A DNA stretch of 64,000 nt from Pseudeuparius sepicola (lineage: Eukaryota; Arthropoda; Insecta; Coleoptera; Anthribidae), in contig OY987307.1 of assembly GCA_963920635.1 (NCBI GenBank), forward strand, positions 18,181,735 through 18,245,734. Reading direction: 5' to 3'. Shown here piece by piece: positions 1-13,000 of the stretch. Every line of letters starts with the position of its first letter. Position 1 is the stretch's first letter. A program made the translations under genes and the position numbers. Below the pieces are notes generated by a model. It ran no database searches, was not told where the DNA came from, and saw only the letters and a program-made list of their open reading frames with translations.

Positions 1-928
1 ATAAGAAACTGCAAGAATTCTGAGCAGGATGAATTTTTCATAACACCCTTTCCAAAAAGCTCAGAAGAACGAGCAGGATGGTGCAAATGAAATACCCTAA
101 CATGAGAGTTGGAAATGATACGAAAATTTGCGAGGTAAGTAAATTTAATTACATAAGTATCTCAAGTTCCTTTTTATTTTTTGTTTGATCTGTGATTTTA
201 ATCTGCAGAATAACTTTCTTAATCTGCATCAGCAACATAACATAAGATACCTAAATTAATATACGTATTAAATATTAGTACCTACCTATTTATTTTCAAT
301 AAAAGTCCATAAGGTTCTACAAACCCCCTATTAGAATTCTTATGAAAATTTCCCAATGTTAAAGAGATAAAATTAAAATTTTTGCCCTTCAAGGAGGTAA
401 AACCTGTTAGGTAGGTATGTTTACTGGACCGGGATAGGCATTTTTCGTTTCATGGAATAATAAAAATGTAAGTAAGGATATGTGTTAGAGAGAGGAAGTT
501 TTGAAGGAGCTTTATTTTACACCAAGACCAACAAAATCAGACAAAAAAGAAGTTAACACGGGTGGGAATATAAAGAATCCTTTTTGTGTAGTCAGTTAAA
601 TGTGTGAGTTTATATTCCATTACAAATTTCTTGCTGATAAAAAAATAGCATTTGATGGCAGCGTTTTATTATGTTTAGGTAGCTTAAATTTATAGTTCTT
701 TAACTTTCACAGGTTCACTTCTGTGACATGGATTTTGAGTGTCAGGTTGTGCTGAAGAAAGGAGCATCTCCTGCAACGTTTGATGAACGTGACTTTAGCA
801 AGAAAGAACCATTATTAAATATGTATAAATGTCTGAGAACTTGTACTAGTTTGATTTTTCCTATTTACTTACAATATATCTTTGAAAACAAAAATATTGT
901 TGTCTTCTTTATTGAAACATTTCAATAA
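1..928 (+). pseudogene. THAP-domain fragment, two exons, cut by the left edge
   Basis: Bases 1-134 and 713-928 join across a GT..AG intron (donor GTAAGT at 135, acceptor CAG ending at 712) to give a THAP zinc-finger-like protein. The visible parts are RNC near the start, FFITPFPK, then ICEVHF across the junction, which supplies the Cys-x2-His pair. VVLKKGASPATF follows and resembles the domain's end. THAP domains bind DNA and occur in P-element transposases and in host regulators. The first exon reaches a stop at 88-90. The downstream frame resumes one base out of register, so this copy looks frameshifted. The protein start lies off the window. It could be a transposon remnant or a decayed host gene; no transposase domain follows within the window. 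Confidence 0.55.
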
Positions 929-2250
929 TTTCAATTTCTACATAGATGATCTCTCTTGCATTAAAAAGTTATTAACTTTTATTTTACAAAAAAAAGAATG
1001 AGAGACTAATATATCGATATTAAATACCTAGGTACTCATTTTTTTATTCAGCCTAATTCCTGTTATTATTGGTTGATTCATATTACCAAAACAAACTTTC
1101 CAACTTTTTGTTCCGTACAAATTTCAGTATTAATTGTTTTAAAATTATGATGGTAGGTATAAGAAGAGAGTTTGAAGAAACGAAACCATACAGTAAAACC
1201 ATTTAAAAGACCTTATTTATTTTTAAATGAACGGAATAATAATTATTATTGCAGCTATGATTCCTATTGAAGAAATATTCGAAAGTTTGATTAGTTGGTA
1301 TGCTAGAGCCTTGTTTAATTTTATGTACATATCTATCTACATATACCACCCTTCTACAAAAATTTAATAAATGTGTTTATCCTGATATCCTAAAATTTAT
1401 ATTTTCTTGGAACAAATTATATATTTCTTCACTTTTCCATTCAAACTTCAATAATTATTATTAGTGAAGCTTTGCAAATAACATAGTACTACCTAACCTA
1501 TTTACCTATTTATTGGTTTTATCTATATTTTTATACATTTTAAACTGTGCCCTCATCTACCTACGCTTATGGCAGTTAACTGTCGTTAGCTTAACCTTAA
1601 AATCCAATTTTGATTCATCGTGCTGCTAGGGGAATGTTAGAAAGAGCGAAAAAATATATGTCTGTTGCACAAAATGAATTTCATAGGGAAATAAGGCCCT
1701 CGCCAGAGAGAGAGATCCGATCGTTGTCCAACCTCTGTTAAAACGAATAACTGTCACTTTTCGTGTCATACAGGGCCTCTACTTACAACTATCCTAATAT
1801 CTCACAGAGTTGTTTTGTCATTTTAAATGTACAGGGTGTCCCAAGGAACATTCCCACCCCCTTAACTGTTTAAGTTTATGAGATATAAAAAACTTTTCAA
1901 ACAAAAGTTGTAGCTTATTATAAACCGTTTTTATGTCCCATACTGTGAATATACAGGATATTTCTTAAAAGCAGAGCAAGCCAAACTTACCTCTTTATGT
2001 TTTTAGTTGTCATTACTGTTAAAATGGTATAAAACTTTATAATATTATCTTTTACCATTTTTGAAATATTTAATTTTCATAGAGGATAGACCTTGTATGA
2101 ATTTGTAAATTTGTTTTCTCTAAGAAAAAAAAGTTAAAATATTTTTTATACTACCTATGTAACCTATGTAACTTGGATTTGTGGATCGTTTGATAAAGAT
2201 AGACAGTATAACTGAAATATTTAATGGGCATAGAAAAGCTATTTTTCTTA
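929..2250. other. Non-coding AT-rich stretch
   Basis: No gene is recognised here. A TACAGGGTGTCCC motif near 1,831 matches the terminal motif shared by many elements in the window, but no matching opposite end was found. Confidence 0.4.
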
Positions 2251-2254
2251 AATT

Positions 2255-2500
2255 ATTCTAAAAATTAAAATAACAATAACAATGGCCGACAATGTAATTT
2301 CCATTGTCGACTATTGTGACGCATCGTTCGTGATATCCACTATATGTCCAACGCACTGAAGTAAAGAAAAGTTTAATTAGGCAAAAAAAATAATCATAAG
2401 GGATCACCCGTCCATGAACTAACTGCACGCGGCATGGCTTGACTTTGACGATTGCTCTACCTAGGTCAAGTATGAGGAGGCATGGCACTTCCCAACAGAA
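2255..2500 (-). repeat. 5S rRNA-like sequence, probable 5S-derived SINE head
   Basis: Read on the minus strand, about 2,500 to 2,390 resembles eukaryotic 5S rRNA along most of its length. The 3' half is clearest, with GTGCAGTTAGTTCATGG followed by ACGGGTGATCCCTTA. This corresponds to the internal control region (box A, intermediate element, box C) of 5S genes. Divergence is too high for a working 5S gene. Downstream on the same strand is an unrelated body ending near 2,260 in a short ATTGTT-type repeat, as expected for a SINE tail. It lies in the last visible RAD54 intron, in the same orientation as that gene. It may instead be a decayed 5S pseudogene. Confidence 0.5.
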
Positions 2501-2619
2501 ACTCCAAACTGTTACCTGTTGTGCAGCCTCCATGAAAAATAGATTGATATTCAAACCTACTAAAATATTTATACTGAAAGATTGCGCTGCTATAGGTAAC
2601 AATATCGCAATGTGTACGA

Positions 2620-3745
2620 AAAGTTAAATGGGACTTTATTGACCGGGTTTTGAATATTTGGTCACCTTTGACAGGCGATGGCTCCGCGTCTGACATATGA
2701 TGTTTACATCTCGTCAAGGCTTACTTATTGAAAAAATCGTACAATATTGGGCTACTTAAGTGCCGATTTCTGAGCTTTTAATGAAGATTTTGAGACACTT
2801 CACTGCCGATTTCAAGAAAAAAATGTTTTTCAATTTTATAATAGGCAATTTTCAAATATATCCTCACGGCACATCTGACAATTTTCAATTGATTGATTTT
2901 TGTGACACAGTTTAAGTAAGAGTTATGAACACATTTTTTAATAAATCTAAAAATAAATCTAAATAGTATCCAAAATAGTGTAAGTACTTAATACATGCTG
3001 AAAGTCATTTTACTTTGTTCTAAGGGTTTCTCTCGAAGGTTTTTCCCCTCGCTGAACTCGTACCTATATTTTCCTTTCTAATAGAATAAAGTTTTAGTTT
3101 TAACAGTTTTATATCACAAATAATAGCTATTTATCGTATTAATTAATACTATAATTCTAAAATTGTTTCATTCTTCTTTACTTCACTAAAAGCAGAAGTA
3201 TGACATGATAATGTGAAAAAAGGTGAAAACTTTTTTGCAGCCTTTCGCTGCACAAACAATGCTCAATTTTAGCTTACTCACCATAAAGCAAACAAGGAAA
3301 CACAATAACAGACACTCGAAATAAAAAACTTCAGATTAGTGCCGCCACTGATCATCTATTCCCTCGAAACACTAAACCGACCAGGACGTCTATTATGTCT
3401 CCCCCCTTTTTTTCCGTCTTCTGTTCTCTAATAAAGCACAAGAATAAGAACAAGGTTCATGTGTAACTTTAATAACCTTGATCTGTAGCACCTAGTGTCC
3501 CTACAAATCATTTGTGAAGTTTATGAGTATTAAGAAATATCAAATAAGTTTTATAACTTTTAAAACGTGGTATATAAAATGAAGAAGTACCGAAGCAACA
3601 TACACCAGTGTGTCTGATGTCAAAATAATTAGTCATACTTGGAGCCTAAAGATGGCCATTTCCGTCGCATGCATTTAATTGCCCCTAGAACATCAACTCC
3701 TTTGTGGGGTTTGTTACTCAAAGGTTTGAACCCCGACAACGAAAA
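2620..3745. other. RAD54 last visible intron, no gene seen
   Basis: I searched the minus strand for the C-terminal exons of RAD54 (the stretch after YIYRFLA, normally beginning GTIEEK) and did not find them. They therefore probably lie left of the window. Nothing else is recognised. Confidence 0.4.
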
Positions 3746-3751
3746 ACTTAC

Positions 3752-4013
3752 AGCTAAAAATCTGTAGATGTAGCACGGCTTCTGTTGGCCATCTCTCCAT
3801 ACTCTCGCCATAGCTTGATCATCGTTGGCCGGATTCCAGTCAGGGTCGAACATAATCAACCGATTAGCACCAATCAGATTCAGTCCACAACCGCCTGCCT
3901 TCGAGCTCAACATAAAGATAAACTCTTGCGAGTCGGGCTTATTAAACCCTTCCACGACTTTGGCCCGTTTCTTGATAGTCATTGAACCGTCTAATCGCAC
4001 ATAGAGGTAACCT
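3752..4013 (-). CDS. RAD54: RAD54 exon 8, motifs V and VI
   Basis: Completes an Arg codon, then [20 protein letters not shown], followed by [16 protein letters not shown] (motif V) and [13 protein letters not shown] (motif VI), ending IYRFLA at a GTAAGT donor. The acceptor TTCAG before 4013 keeps frame and length with the Drosophila and human proteins. Downstream exons are outside the window. Confidence 0.93.
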
Positions 4014-7000
4014 CTGAAAGACAGGCCATAAAACGTAAATCAGGGAGGCTTCCGAATTGGATGCCAACTTCCGACAGAGCCCACTTTAAATTAAATTATA
4101 TGTATGTGACACAAAAAAAAAACAATTGATAATACTGGATTTCTAATCAGAATCTTTCGATTGACATTTGAAACAAACAAATTCGTAAATGTTTAGTTTA
4201 TATTGATAATTGTTGTTTTTGGCCAAAATGCAATTTTACAATATGTGAATTAGGAACAGGTGTAACTTTATGTGTATTAAAGTTATTGCTATTTGTCTAA
4301 GATTACCTAATTGTGCACTGTTTTATTGACACCTAACCCCAAAATCGTTTGTTTAAAAATTCAAAAATTTAATATACAGGGTGATTAAGAAGAATGTACA
4401 TTTCAAGGGGTGAATTCGGACAATAGCTCTTACATATAAAATAACTTTAGGTTCAAGAAATTGCAGAAATAACCTATATTTGCAAGTTATAGAGAATGTT
4501 ATTTTTATAAAAATATTTATTTAGCTTCACATATCTCCTATTTCCCTAAGAGATAGATAAAAAGTAGTTAAGGTGAACTAGACTTTTCGAGAAAAGTTGA
4601 ATACCACATCCTAATATCTTGATTCTTATGGAGGATACAGTGCATTAAAAAAGAATTGTTTCCTGTCTGAAGTCGGCTCTGCGATGTTCGAAATTAAGGT
4701 TTGACAGAACTCACCTCAACACTCAGGGTGTGTTTGGGCAGGACAACCAAAAAACAAAAGAAAATAAAAAACGAATTTTTTGTAAATGATTCTATTGACG
4801 TAAAAATGACTAGAGACATGTAGGAAGGCTATCCAAAAATATTAAATTTCTACACGGGAATTTTGCAAAAAATATTGAAAAATTGTCAGGCAGGGTGTTG
4901 CCCTGTTAAAAATGTATGTATGCAAAAATTATTGACATAATGTGGCCCTTTGAAGGAATATGATTATTTATAGGGCACTATGAGCACTAACTACTATTTT
5001 TACTTCCATATCACTAAAAGTGTCCAGTGTTTAATATCCCAGAAAACTTTATTCTTGATAAACATCTCTCAATGTATCTTTTCGTGTATGAAGGAGGTTC
5101 AAAAATATGAAAGAATAAAGCACCCCTATTTTTCAGAATGTTAAAACAATATTAAGAAAAGTTGTTTAGAATTAAGAGAAGATGTCACATTCAAAATCAC
5201 AGCTACTGTGATTTTTTTTGTTTTCAGATTTTTCTCAGATTGCTCTCAGATTGCTCAATAATGGAAAATGGGTGAAACTGCAAGGTTGACTTATAACCGA
5301 GGTATATAAGAATTTACTGACAAAGTTGAATTTCCCGTACTTGAGACGATGAGGATTTTTCAGCTCTTAAGCAAATTTCTAATTGTTAAGTAAGGAAATT
5401 CAACTTTGCCAGTAAATTTTATGTTATCCCATAATAAGTCAGTATCCTGTTTTCCGTTATACACAAAGCAGTTGAATTATTTTTAAAAAACATGAGCAAA
5501 CCAATTTTGGAGTAGCCAGCTGTGATTTTGGATTTAACACCTTCTCTCAATTCTAAACTAAGAGGGGGCAGAATTAAACAGAAAATTATTAGTCCTGGTC
5601 ATCCCCAAAAAGGGCTTCACGTTATGATGTTTGCTTTTCCCCCCAAATAGATTATGCCTTGACTTAATATCTAACATACTTTATTTAACCCAATTAGCTA
5701 CAGATTTTAAATTTATTTAATATGAGTCTGAGTCAAGAAACCACAAAAGGTGCCTTTTTTAAAAAATCAAATACGTTAAGTATTGCCTCATACCGTTGAC
5801 TCACGTATTTATAAAGACTTCTCACGGCTATAGCTTTATGTCCTGGAAAACAGATGGCTCTGATGGCTAACAATGTATTCTGCATTGTATTTTATCTCCG
5901 GAAAGCGCATGGTGAGCCAAAAATGTGTCAGACGTGACAGCCGTGAGCAGTGTTTACACTGACTCTACCTGACATTTCTGGTGGCCTTTACAGTCACTAT
6001 TGGTCCAAGTTACGGAAACGTAGTTTAGTTTGCACCGAAAACGTTTAGCGAACCCCTTCTTAATAACATTTTTTAACATCCCGAAAAATAGGGGTACTTT
6101 GATTTTGTGCCACTTCCAAATTTTTGAACTTCTCTTACACGAATAGAGATATAAACGTTGACGAGCATATTAGAGTTTAAAATTATGCAGAGCTAGATGT
6201 TCGTCAAGAATGCAATATTAACAATAAAAGAAATTCACATTTTTGTATCCAAATTTGCAACGAAGTCTGCAGAAGATAAAAGTCATATGAATGCTTTGTT
6301 TGACAGATACAGGGTGTTGAAGTTTTGAAAAATATTCACATAACATCTTGTATCTAGGAAAATATGATATTGCCACCTTGTCAATATATTAACTTCAAAA
6401 ATTGATTGATTTCCATAAAACAATATCTTTTATTAACTCTCATTGATCAAAATGGTCTCTTAATTTTTCAAGAAAAGGATAAAATAGATAAAGAATTTCA
6501 ATTAGAAGAATTCACCTTTAAAATTTGACGGTCTATTTCATTAATAATAAACAAGTTTCATTAGGAGAAAAACCACAAAAAAATCTCTAAAACCTACCTT
6601 CTTTTGCATAACCTCTCAAACAAATCTAGTGTTTGTGTATAATTTGACACTAGTACAATTTTATCATTATAATTTGCTTTCAAATTTGCTAGAAAATAAT
6701 CCAGCAACATCAACTTTCCTGACAGTTCAGGTCTTACATCCATATCTCCATTCTTTGGTGGCAAAATATTCCTGGATTTCTCAAACCCGTCCGATCCTTC
6801 TTGTATTTTTTCTAATATCAAGTCTGGATGGTTGCACAACTTTTTAAGTGTCGTTATACTAGCCAGAGAACTCAAACTACTTTTGGCGTCTACGTTATCC
6901 GTTACTGTCCGTCTGATAGCCTCGGACTTTATATAATTTAAATATATTTGTTTCTGAACCGGTGTCAACTGGCATATAATTATCATTTCAAACTTGACAG

Positions 7001-10000
7001 GTAGATATTTGGTTAACAACGCGGAGGTGCGTCTTATCAGACATCTGTTGACTATATCGGTTAGTTCTTTCAGTCTTTCAGTGGCATGCTGACGTTCTAA
7101 ATCAGTAGCCATAGAGTCTTGGCCTTTCAAAATGTAATTTTCGAATTTCCGTTTGAACTCCGACGCGCTGCCTAGCAGGCCTTCATTAACGAAATGAATT
7201 AAACTGAAATATTCGAGTAAATCGTTTTGAATAGGGGTACCACTAAGTAGGACTCTCCTTTTCGATTTCAGGCCCATCAGTGCACGATATGTTTGATTTT
7301 CACAATTCTTTAATCTAAAAAGGATGTTTGTTTAACAAAGATTAGCTTTTTTAAAAAATATACACTGTGTTCACGTTAAAGACCAGGGACTCTTTGAAGT
7401 AAGGGGACCCAGCATTATACTTTCCAATATGAGGCCTAGTCTTTCCACGATCTAATGGTAACAGTGATGCCAAATATGCCATTTTATTAGAGGATCTATG
7501 ATTATAACAGGTACCTTGATTGTCAGTAAAAATTAATAATGGTTTCCATGATTTCTAAAAATTAGACTTGACAATGTTGTGTCGACAAGTGCAGAATGAA
7601 AAAAAAAAAAAAATTTTATAGTTGAAATTCATTTGCAGCAATTATTTCCACGAGTTTAAGTAGTACGTCTGGTAAGTCAGTTCCCATTTTGCAAAAAGTT
7701 GAATTATAATCACCCCACTTAACTTTCCACAGGTAAGAACCAATATAGTTCTAGCATATAGGTTACGACAATTTTCAGTGGCGTGTGTCTAGTCAGGAAA
7801 GTACATTTAATCAGGCCGTAATATAAATTTTAAAGACTTATTTAGAATTTGTCGCTATTGCACCTTGTTACCAGGTTCCTCAATCCATTTGTAATATGTA
7901 TACTTGAACTTTCTTCCCTTGTTGAATGTATCTACCCAAAGAACTTTCACAGATTTTGTAATTATATTTGTAATTATATTTACATCCCAAGGTACTTCAC
8001 AAACTTAATAAAATAAACTCCTAGTCGTAATTAAACTCTTTAAAAAAGACCTGACTGAAGCTACCTGCTTAATAATTTCAAATTTATGAAATACGATTTT
8101 TATATGTCATGTCCACATAATGAGGATTAGGATTCCTAAAGGTGACATCTACAGGAAAAATCTGGTTGGAATTATTGGGACTACTACAGGTGACCTCTTT
8201 TTCCAAGAGGGCATTAATTTACTCATCGATTTACTCCTTTTCCTGGCAGCGATTTTATTAATAAACCTTCAGGCCAAAGGGAACTTAAATTAATATACTT
8301 TCTAAGATTTTTAGATAATATTTATATTTATTTATATTTTTATTCATTATTTCATATAATGAGATAATCATAGGTAAGTATTCCAAGTCATTTTTGCTCT
8401 GTAACTTAAGGCAATTCAAATTTGAAAGTCGATGTGAATTATGATGGGAAATATTTTGCCTCCTTTAAAAACTATGTCACATAAAACCTGATGGCAGTTG
8501 GACACTGACATATAACATAACCTTGTGGTCTCCTTGGAGTCGACAGAAAACAAACTTCCCCTCAAGGCTTCACTTTTCCTTTGTGATAGACTGTGACTTG
8601 CTGGGTCCCTTTATTCTGTTGCCTGTTAAGGACTTACCACCACCCTTGTAAAATGTTTATTTGTTGATAGATTTTGATAAACTTTTTTTTTGTTAGACAG
8701 GTGTTCAAAATGCGCATTTAACAAGTGGGTAACTTTCTTTTTGGTCTCTAATCATGACTAATTACGACCACTTTTATGGGCTAAAATTTCAAAAAGTACT
8801 ATTAAGGATTTTGTTAGAAAAAAAACTTACTATAGATTCTTGTTTAGGATCACTATAAACCTATCTCCACCAATTTTCATAGTTCTAAAATGAGAGAAAA
8901 AAATTATTATTATTATTATTGGATCTTTAGAAATAATAATCCATTGAAATTATTAAAATCTAACTTTTCTACTATTAGAATCCGTGAACAAATAAAAATT
9001 TTACAAAAGTGGTCCTTAAGTCCTTAACATGGACACACTGTATACAAGACTAGAAGACATTAAATTTTTGCAAGTGTCTTTCATACAAACATGGTACATC
9101 TATCATTTTTCTTTTATTTTTCTAGATTTTGAAACTGGCAGGACCCTTACATTAATTATTATACATCACTTTTTGACAGCTAATGTGAGATGTGTTGGAT
9201 TCAAAAAGTTAAATAGAATCTAACAATGTCATTATATATGGGATATTCTTGATTGCAGATTTCCGCTGGCTGAATGTGATTCTTCTGGATACATTCTGTG
9301 TCAATCGAATTGTTTGAGCCAAGCATTTGTGCACGATTACATGGGACATCCTCAGTCTACGACGACGTGATTGAGACTGGTTGTTCGTATCACTGGGATC
9401 GGAATTTATAGGTAAACAGGTAGGGACGAAATGAAAAAGTGTGGGAAGGTTTGGCAGTAGCAGAAAATGCACGTGAATTGTAATAATTTTATCTTCTGAT
9501 TGGTTTTAACGGGAATTTGACAGTGCAATAAAAATACCACCAACAATATGCAGAAACATGCTTAGATCACAGTTTAAATTATTTGGATATTTCAGAATTA
9601 ACCCAAAAAAAAATCCTCGAATCCACTGAAATCGTTAAACATCCAAATAATTTAAAATGTGATTAACACTGAACCAGTCTCAGTCACATCGTTGTAGCCT
9701 AAGGATGTCCCATGTAATCGTGGACGAAAGCTTGGCTCAAATAACTCCATTGATGCAGAATGTATCTGGAAGAACCAAAGAAGTAATATATGGGGTGTTT
9801 CGTTCAAAAAATAATAGTCAATTTCACATGTGACGAACGAAAAAAAAAGGTAATTAATTAAAGCCTAATGAGTAATTATTACCCATTAGGCTTTTCCAGA
9901 AATGTTCAATAATTGATAAGTATAGACAGATCATTTGTTACCATTTAAACACCACCTAACCGTAAGTGATCGCATCAACCTTCGACAGTTGCATTAGATT

Positions 10001-13000
10001 GCAAATACTCAAAGTCGAAATAATGTGACATTTAATAAATTTTTAAATTAGTTCTTGCTTTCGCTTCATGCAATTTTATTTTGTGTCTACTAACCTGTGC
10101 CCTTCATCGCATAAGACCAAACCTATTTCACTGCTCTGTAGAATATTAGCGTGCATTCTGAAAGACTCGTAAGATATTATGAGAACGGGAATAGCAGTTC
10201 GGCCCTCTCCTTGCATGAATTGCTGAAGTTTTTTCTTTGCATCGGTCCCCCCATCCATAATAACAGAGGGTAATCTGCCGCCCAACCACTAAAAAAATGT
10301 GCAGCATGTTCACAACCAACCAGCAGTACTGACTTACAGTTTTGATATTTTATTACCCATTAGATTTCACAAGGAGTGTTTTATATTTTGTAAAGACTTA
10401 TTTTTCACACAGACATAGCTTGAAATTTCAAATGAATTTGCTATATTGCAATGCATATTTAAGATGCATTTTAATAGTGACTTGTTAAAAACTAAATCTA
10501 GAAATTTGTCATAAATTTCTTGGTGGACCGCCCAGTAAATTTAATTATTTATTATATTCGTGGACTATCAGGTAAGCAAAAACCCATAGGCAAACATTTT
10601 AATGCCAGAAGAGTATTTAAAACCAAAAATACATTAAGATCGATGCTAGTTAAAACGAAACCATTTAATTAGGTACAAAGTTCAAAAAATTGCATTTATA
10701 AAATTCCTTGTGAATGTAGAAAGTTCTATGTTGGTGAGGCCATTTAACGTTCGTTTAAAAGAACATAAAAATTATATCGGGGAAAATCACATTTTGAAGT
10801 CAAAAAATATGTGAACCCTCTTTTAATATTAATCATAGAATTTTGTGGGATAGGTCCAAAACAATTCTCAAAAAAGTAGAAAATATACGAAAATTTAAAG
10901 GATCGGCATTTATTCTAGGAAATACCCAAAACTGTGTTGAATGTTCGGTGGAATTCAGTAAAATATTATTGCCATTTATTCAAAGAAAGTTAATACAGAT
11001 AATTAGATAGAACACAGGGTACAATATCAGACAGGTGGCTAGGCTATTGTTCCTCAGAAAACAGATTTTAGTTCAGTCATCCAGGTCATCCAAAAAAATG
11101 TAGAAGTTTTTTTCTCAACGGTTCTATATGTTCCTGGGGGCGCTGAATTCAAATCTGAGGTTTGCCACCTAGCCAGGCATCGGCTTCACAACAAAAATTG
11201 CACATAAACTCAATTTTTCGGCACTATTTTTAGTTTTTTGACTATAACTCGAAAAGTAAGCGTCCATCAATGGTACAAATCATATAGCAAATTAAAGTAG
11301 ACTAAATTTCCTTTAAAATGCATATAACAACTCTGAAGTTTGGACAATCCATAACGTCACTAGCGCTTGTTAAAAAGAAGCCATTTCTCTTCGTTAAGAA
11401 AGCCGACAATGCCATTCTAACTGTGCGCTTGTACCCTACTATCAACTTTATACGCCCAAATCAATTATTTTATAACTTTAAGGAACTTCAGTGGGGTCCA
11501 CAGTCGACGGGTCCCCTAATTCAAACGAAATTGTGCTACCCTTAATTTACAGGGAACTAGGTGTTAATGAAGGAAACTATTCACGCCTCAATTATCTCTT
11601 GCATGCGCCCCACGTTTTTCATTTATTTAATTTTCATAGCTATTGAAAATTCACAATCACAAATTCTCAGAACTATCTTTATGGGGTTAGGAATCTGTAT
11701 GGGGCCAAGAGAAATTATTTTATACTTTTTAGTCCGTTGTTTTAGATATATATATTTAATAATATTAATAATTTTATGTTAAACAGAGACCTGTAAGCCT
11801 GGCTATCCTTTTGGGAGCATATACTTACTGCTATTTTATACATACAGGCTATTTATAATAATACTGATTTGGACATTGGTCCCGTCTATGGTTTCCAAGC
11901 AGTTAGCACAGTTAGAATGGCTTTGTTGGCTTTCTTAGCGAAGAGTTAAGAAATGGCTTCTTTTTAACAAGCGCTAGTGACATTATGGATTGTCCAAACT
12001 TCAGAGTTGTTATATGCATGTTGTAAGCCGTCGCCTGGCGAGGTGGCAAATCTCAGATTTGAATTTAGCGCCCCCAGGAGCATATAGAACCGTTGAGAAA
12101 AAACTTCTACATTTTTTTCCTGGAAAAAACCCTTGCTTACTGTACTATTTGTTGAAGTTGTTTTTTGAGCTAAATGTTCAAAGTTTGTTCATTTACTGTT
12201 AAGAATTTATGAATAATATTCCAGGCAACTATACATATTCAAATTTTGTCTGGGTGAGAGCCAAGTATGCTAACCATTACACTAATACGCAATTCAGAGA
12301 AGATATTCGAGAAGTCACTCTTGAGTGAGGCTGGGATTAGAAAAATATAATTAATAGGTTACATAGAATTGTTTTATTCATTATCCTTACAATTTTGAAT
12401 CCTTTTCGGTCTGGGCTTAATATTTAACCAACAAATATTGAATGTCTTTTTTTTTATTTGCAAACCATCCCTTATTTTCAAAGTCTCGCTAGAGACCTGA
12501 CCTTGGCAGATGATACAATTTTTATCTTACTTCACCCTCTCAATATTACTACTTTTGTTATTAAATCCGCAAATCAGAATATAAAAGCTTGATTTTATAG
12601 CAAAAATTTATGCTGCACTTATTAAAATTTTGAATTTGTTAACCTCACCTAAACTATAATTTTTGAAAATTTTGTAAAAAGCAATAATTACTTCCAGCTT
12701 CCAGGCACAATTTTTTTTATCAGATTATATATTTCTTTGATATGGCCTTCAAACATGGTCATTCCCAAATTTTGAAGATAATCTTAAATATGATGTTTGT
12801 TCCTGCCATGTGATTTCAAACCCTGACCTGGACCACACAATATTAAAGACCTGTGCATAGTCTTGTTTCAAACGATCGCCACTGGCACCGCATGATGAAA
12901 AAATCGATATGGTGGTTTAAAATTAAAAACACCATTGTTGCAGAATCTTTTATAAAATAAAAACATGTAAATATGCCTGTTACGATCAGGGACTCTTTAA

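Noticed and set aside
2258..2602. 114-codon minus-strand frame
   Set aside because: It runs across the 5S-like repeat and shows no protein similarity; a chance frame.
3629..3751. Continuation of the RAD54 exon 8 frame to 3,629
   Set aside because: After IYRFLA the sequence no longer resembles RAD54, and a GTAAGT donor lies exactly at the break. This part is intron.
8900..8925. ATT microsatellite
   Set aside because: Short and ordinary for AT-rich insect DNA; not informative.
12229..12290. Functional tRNA-Glu gene
   Set aside because: The T arm and acceptor stem do not fold, and the B box is lost.
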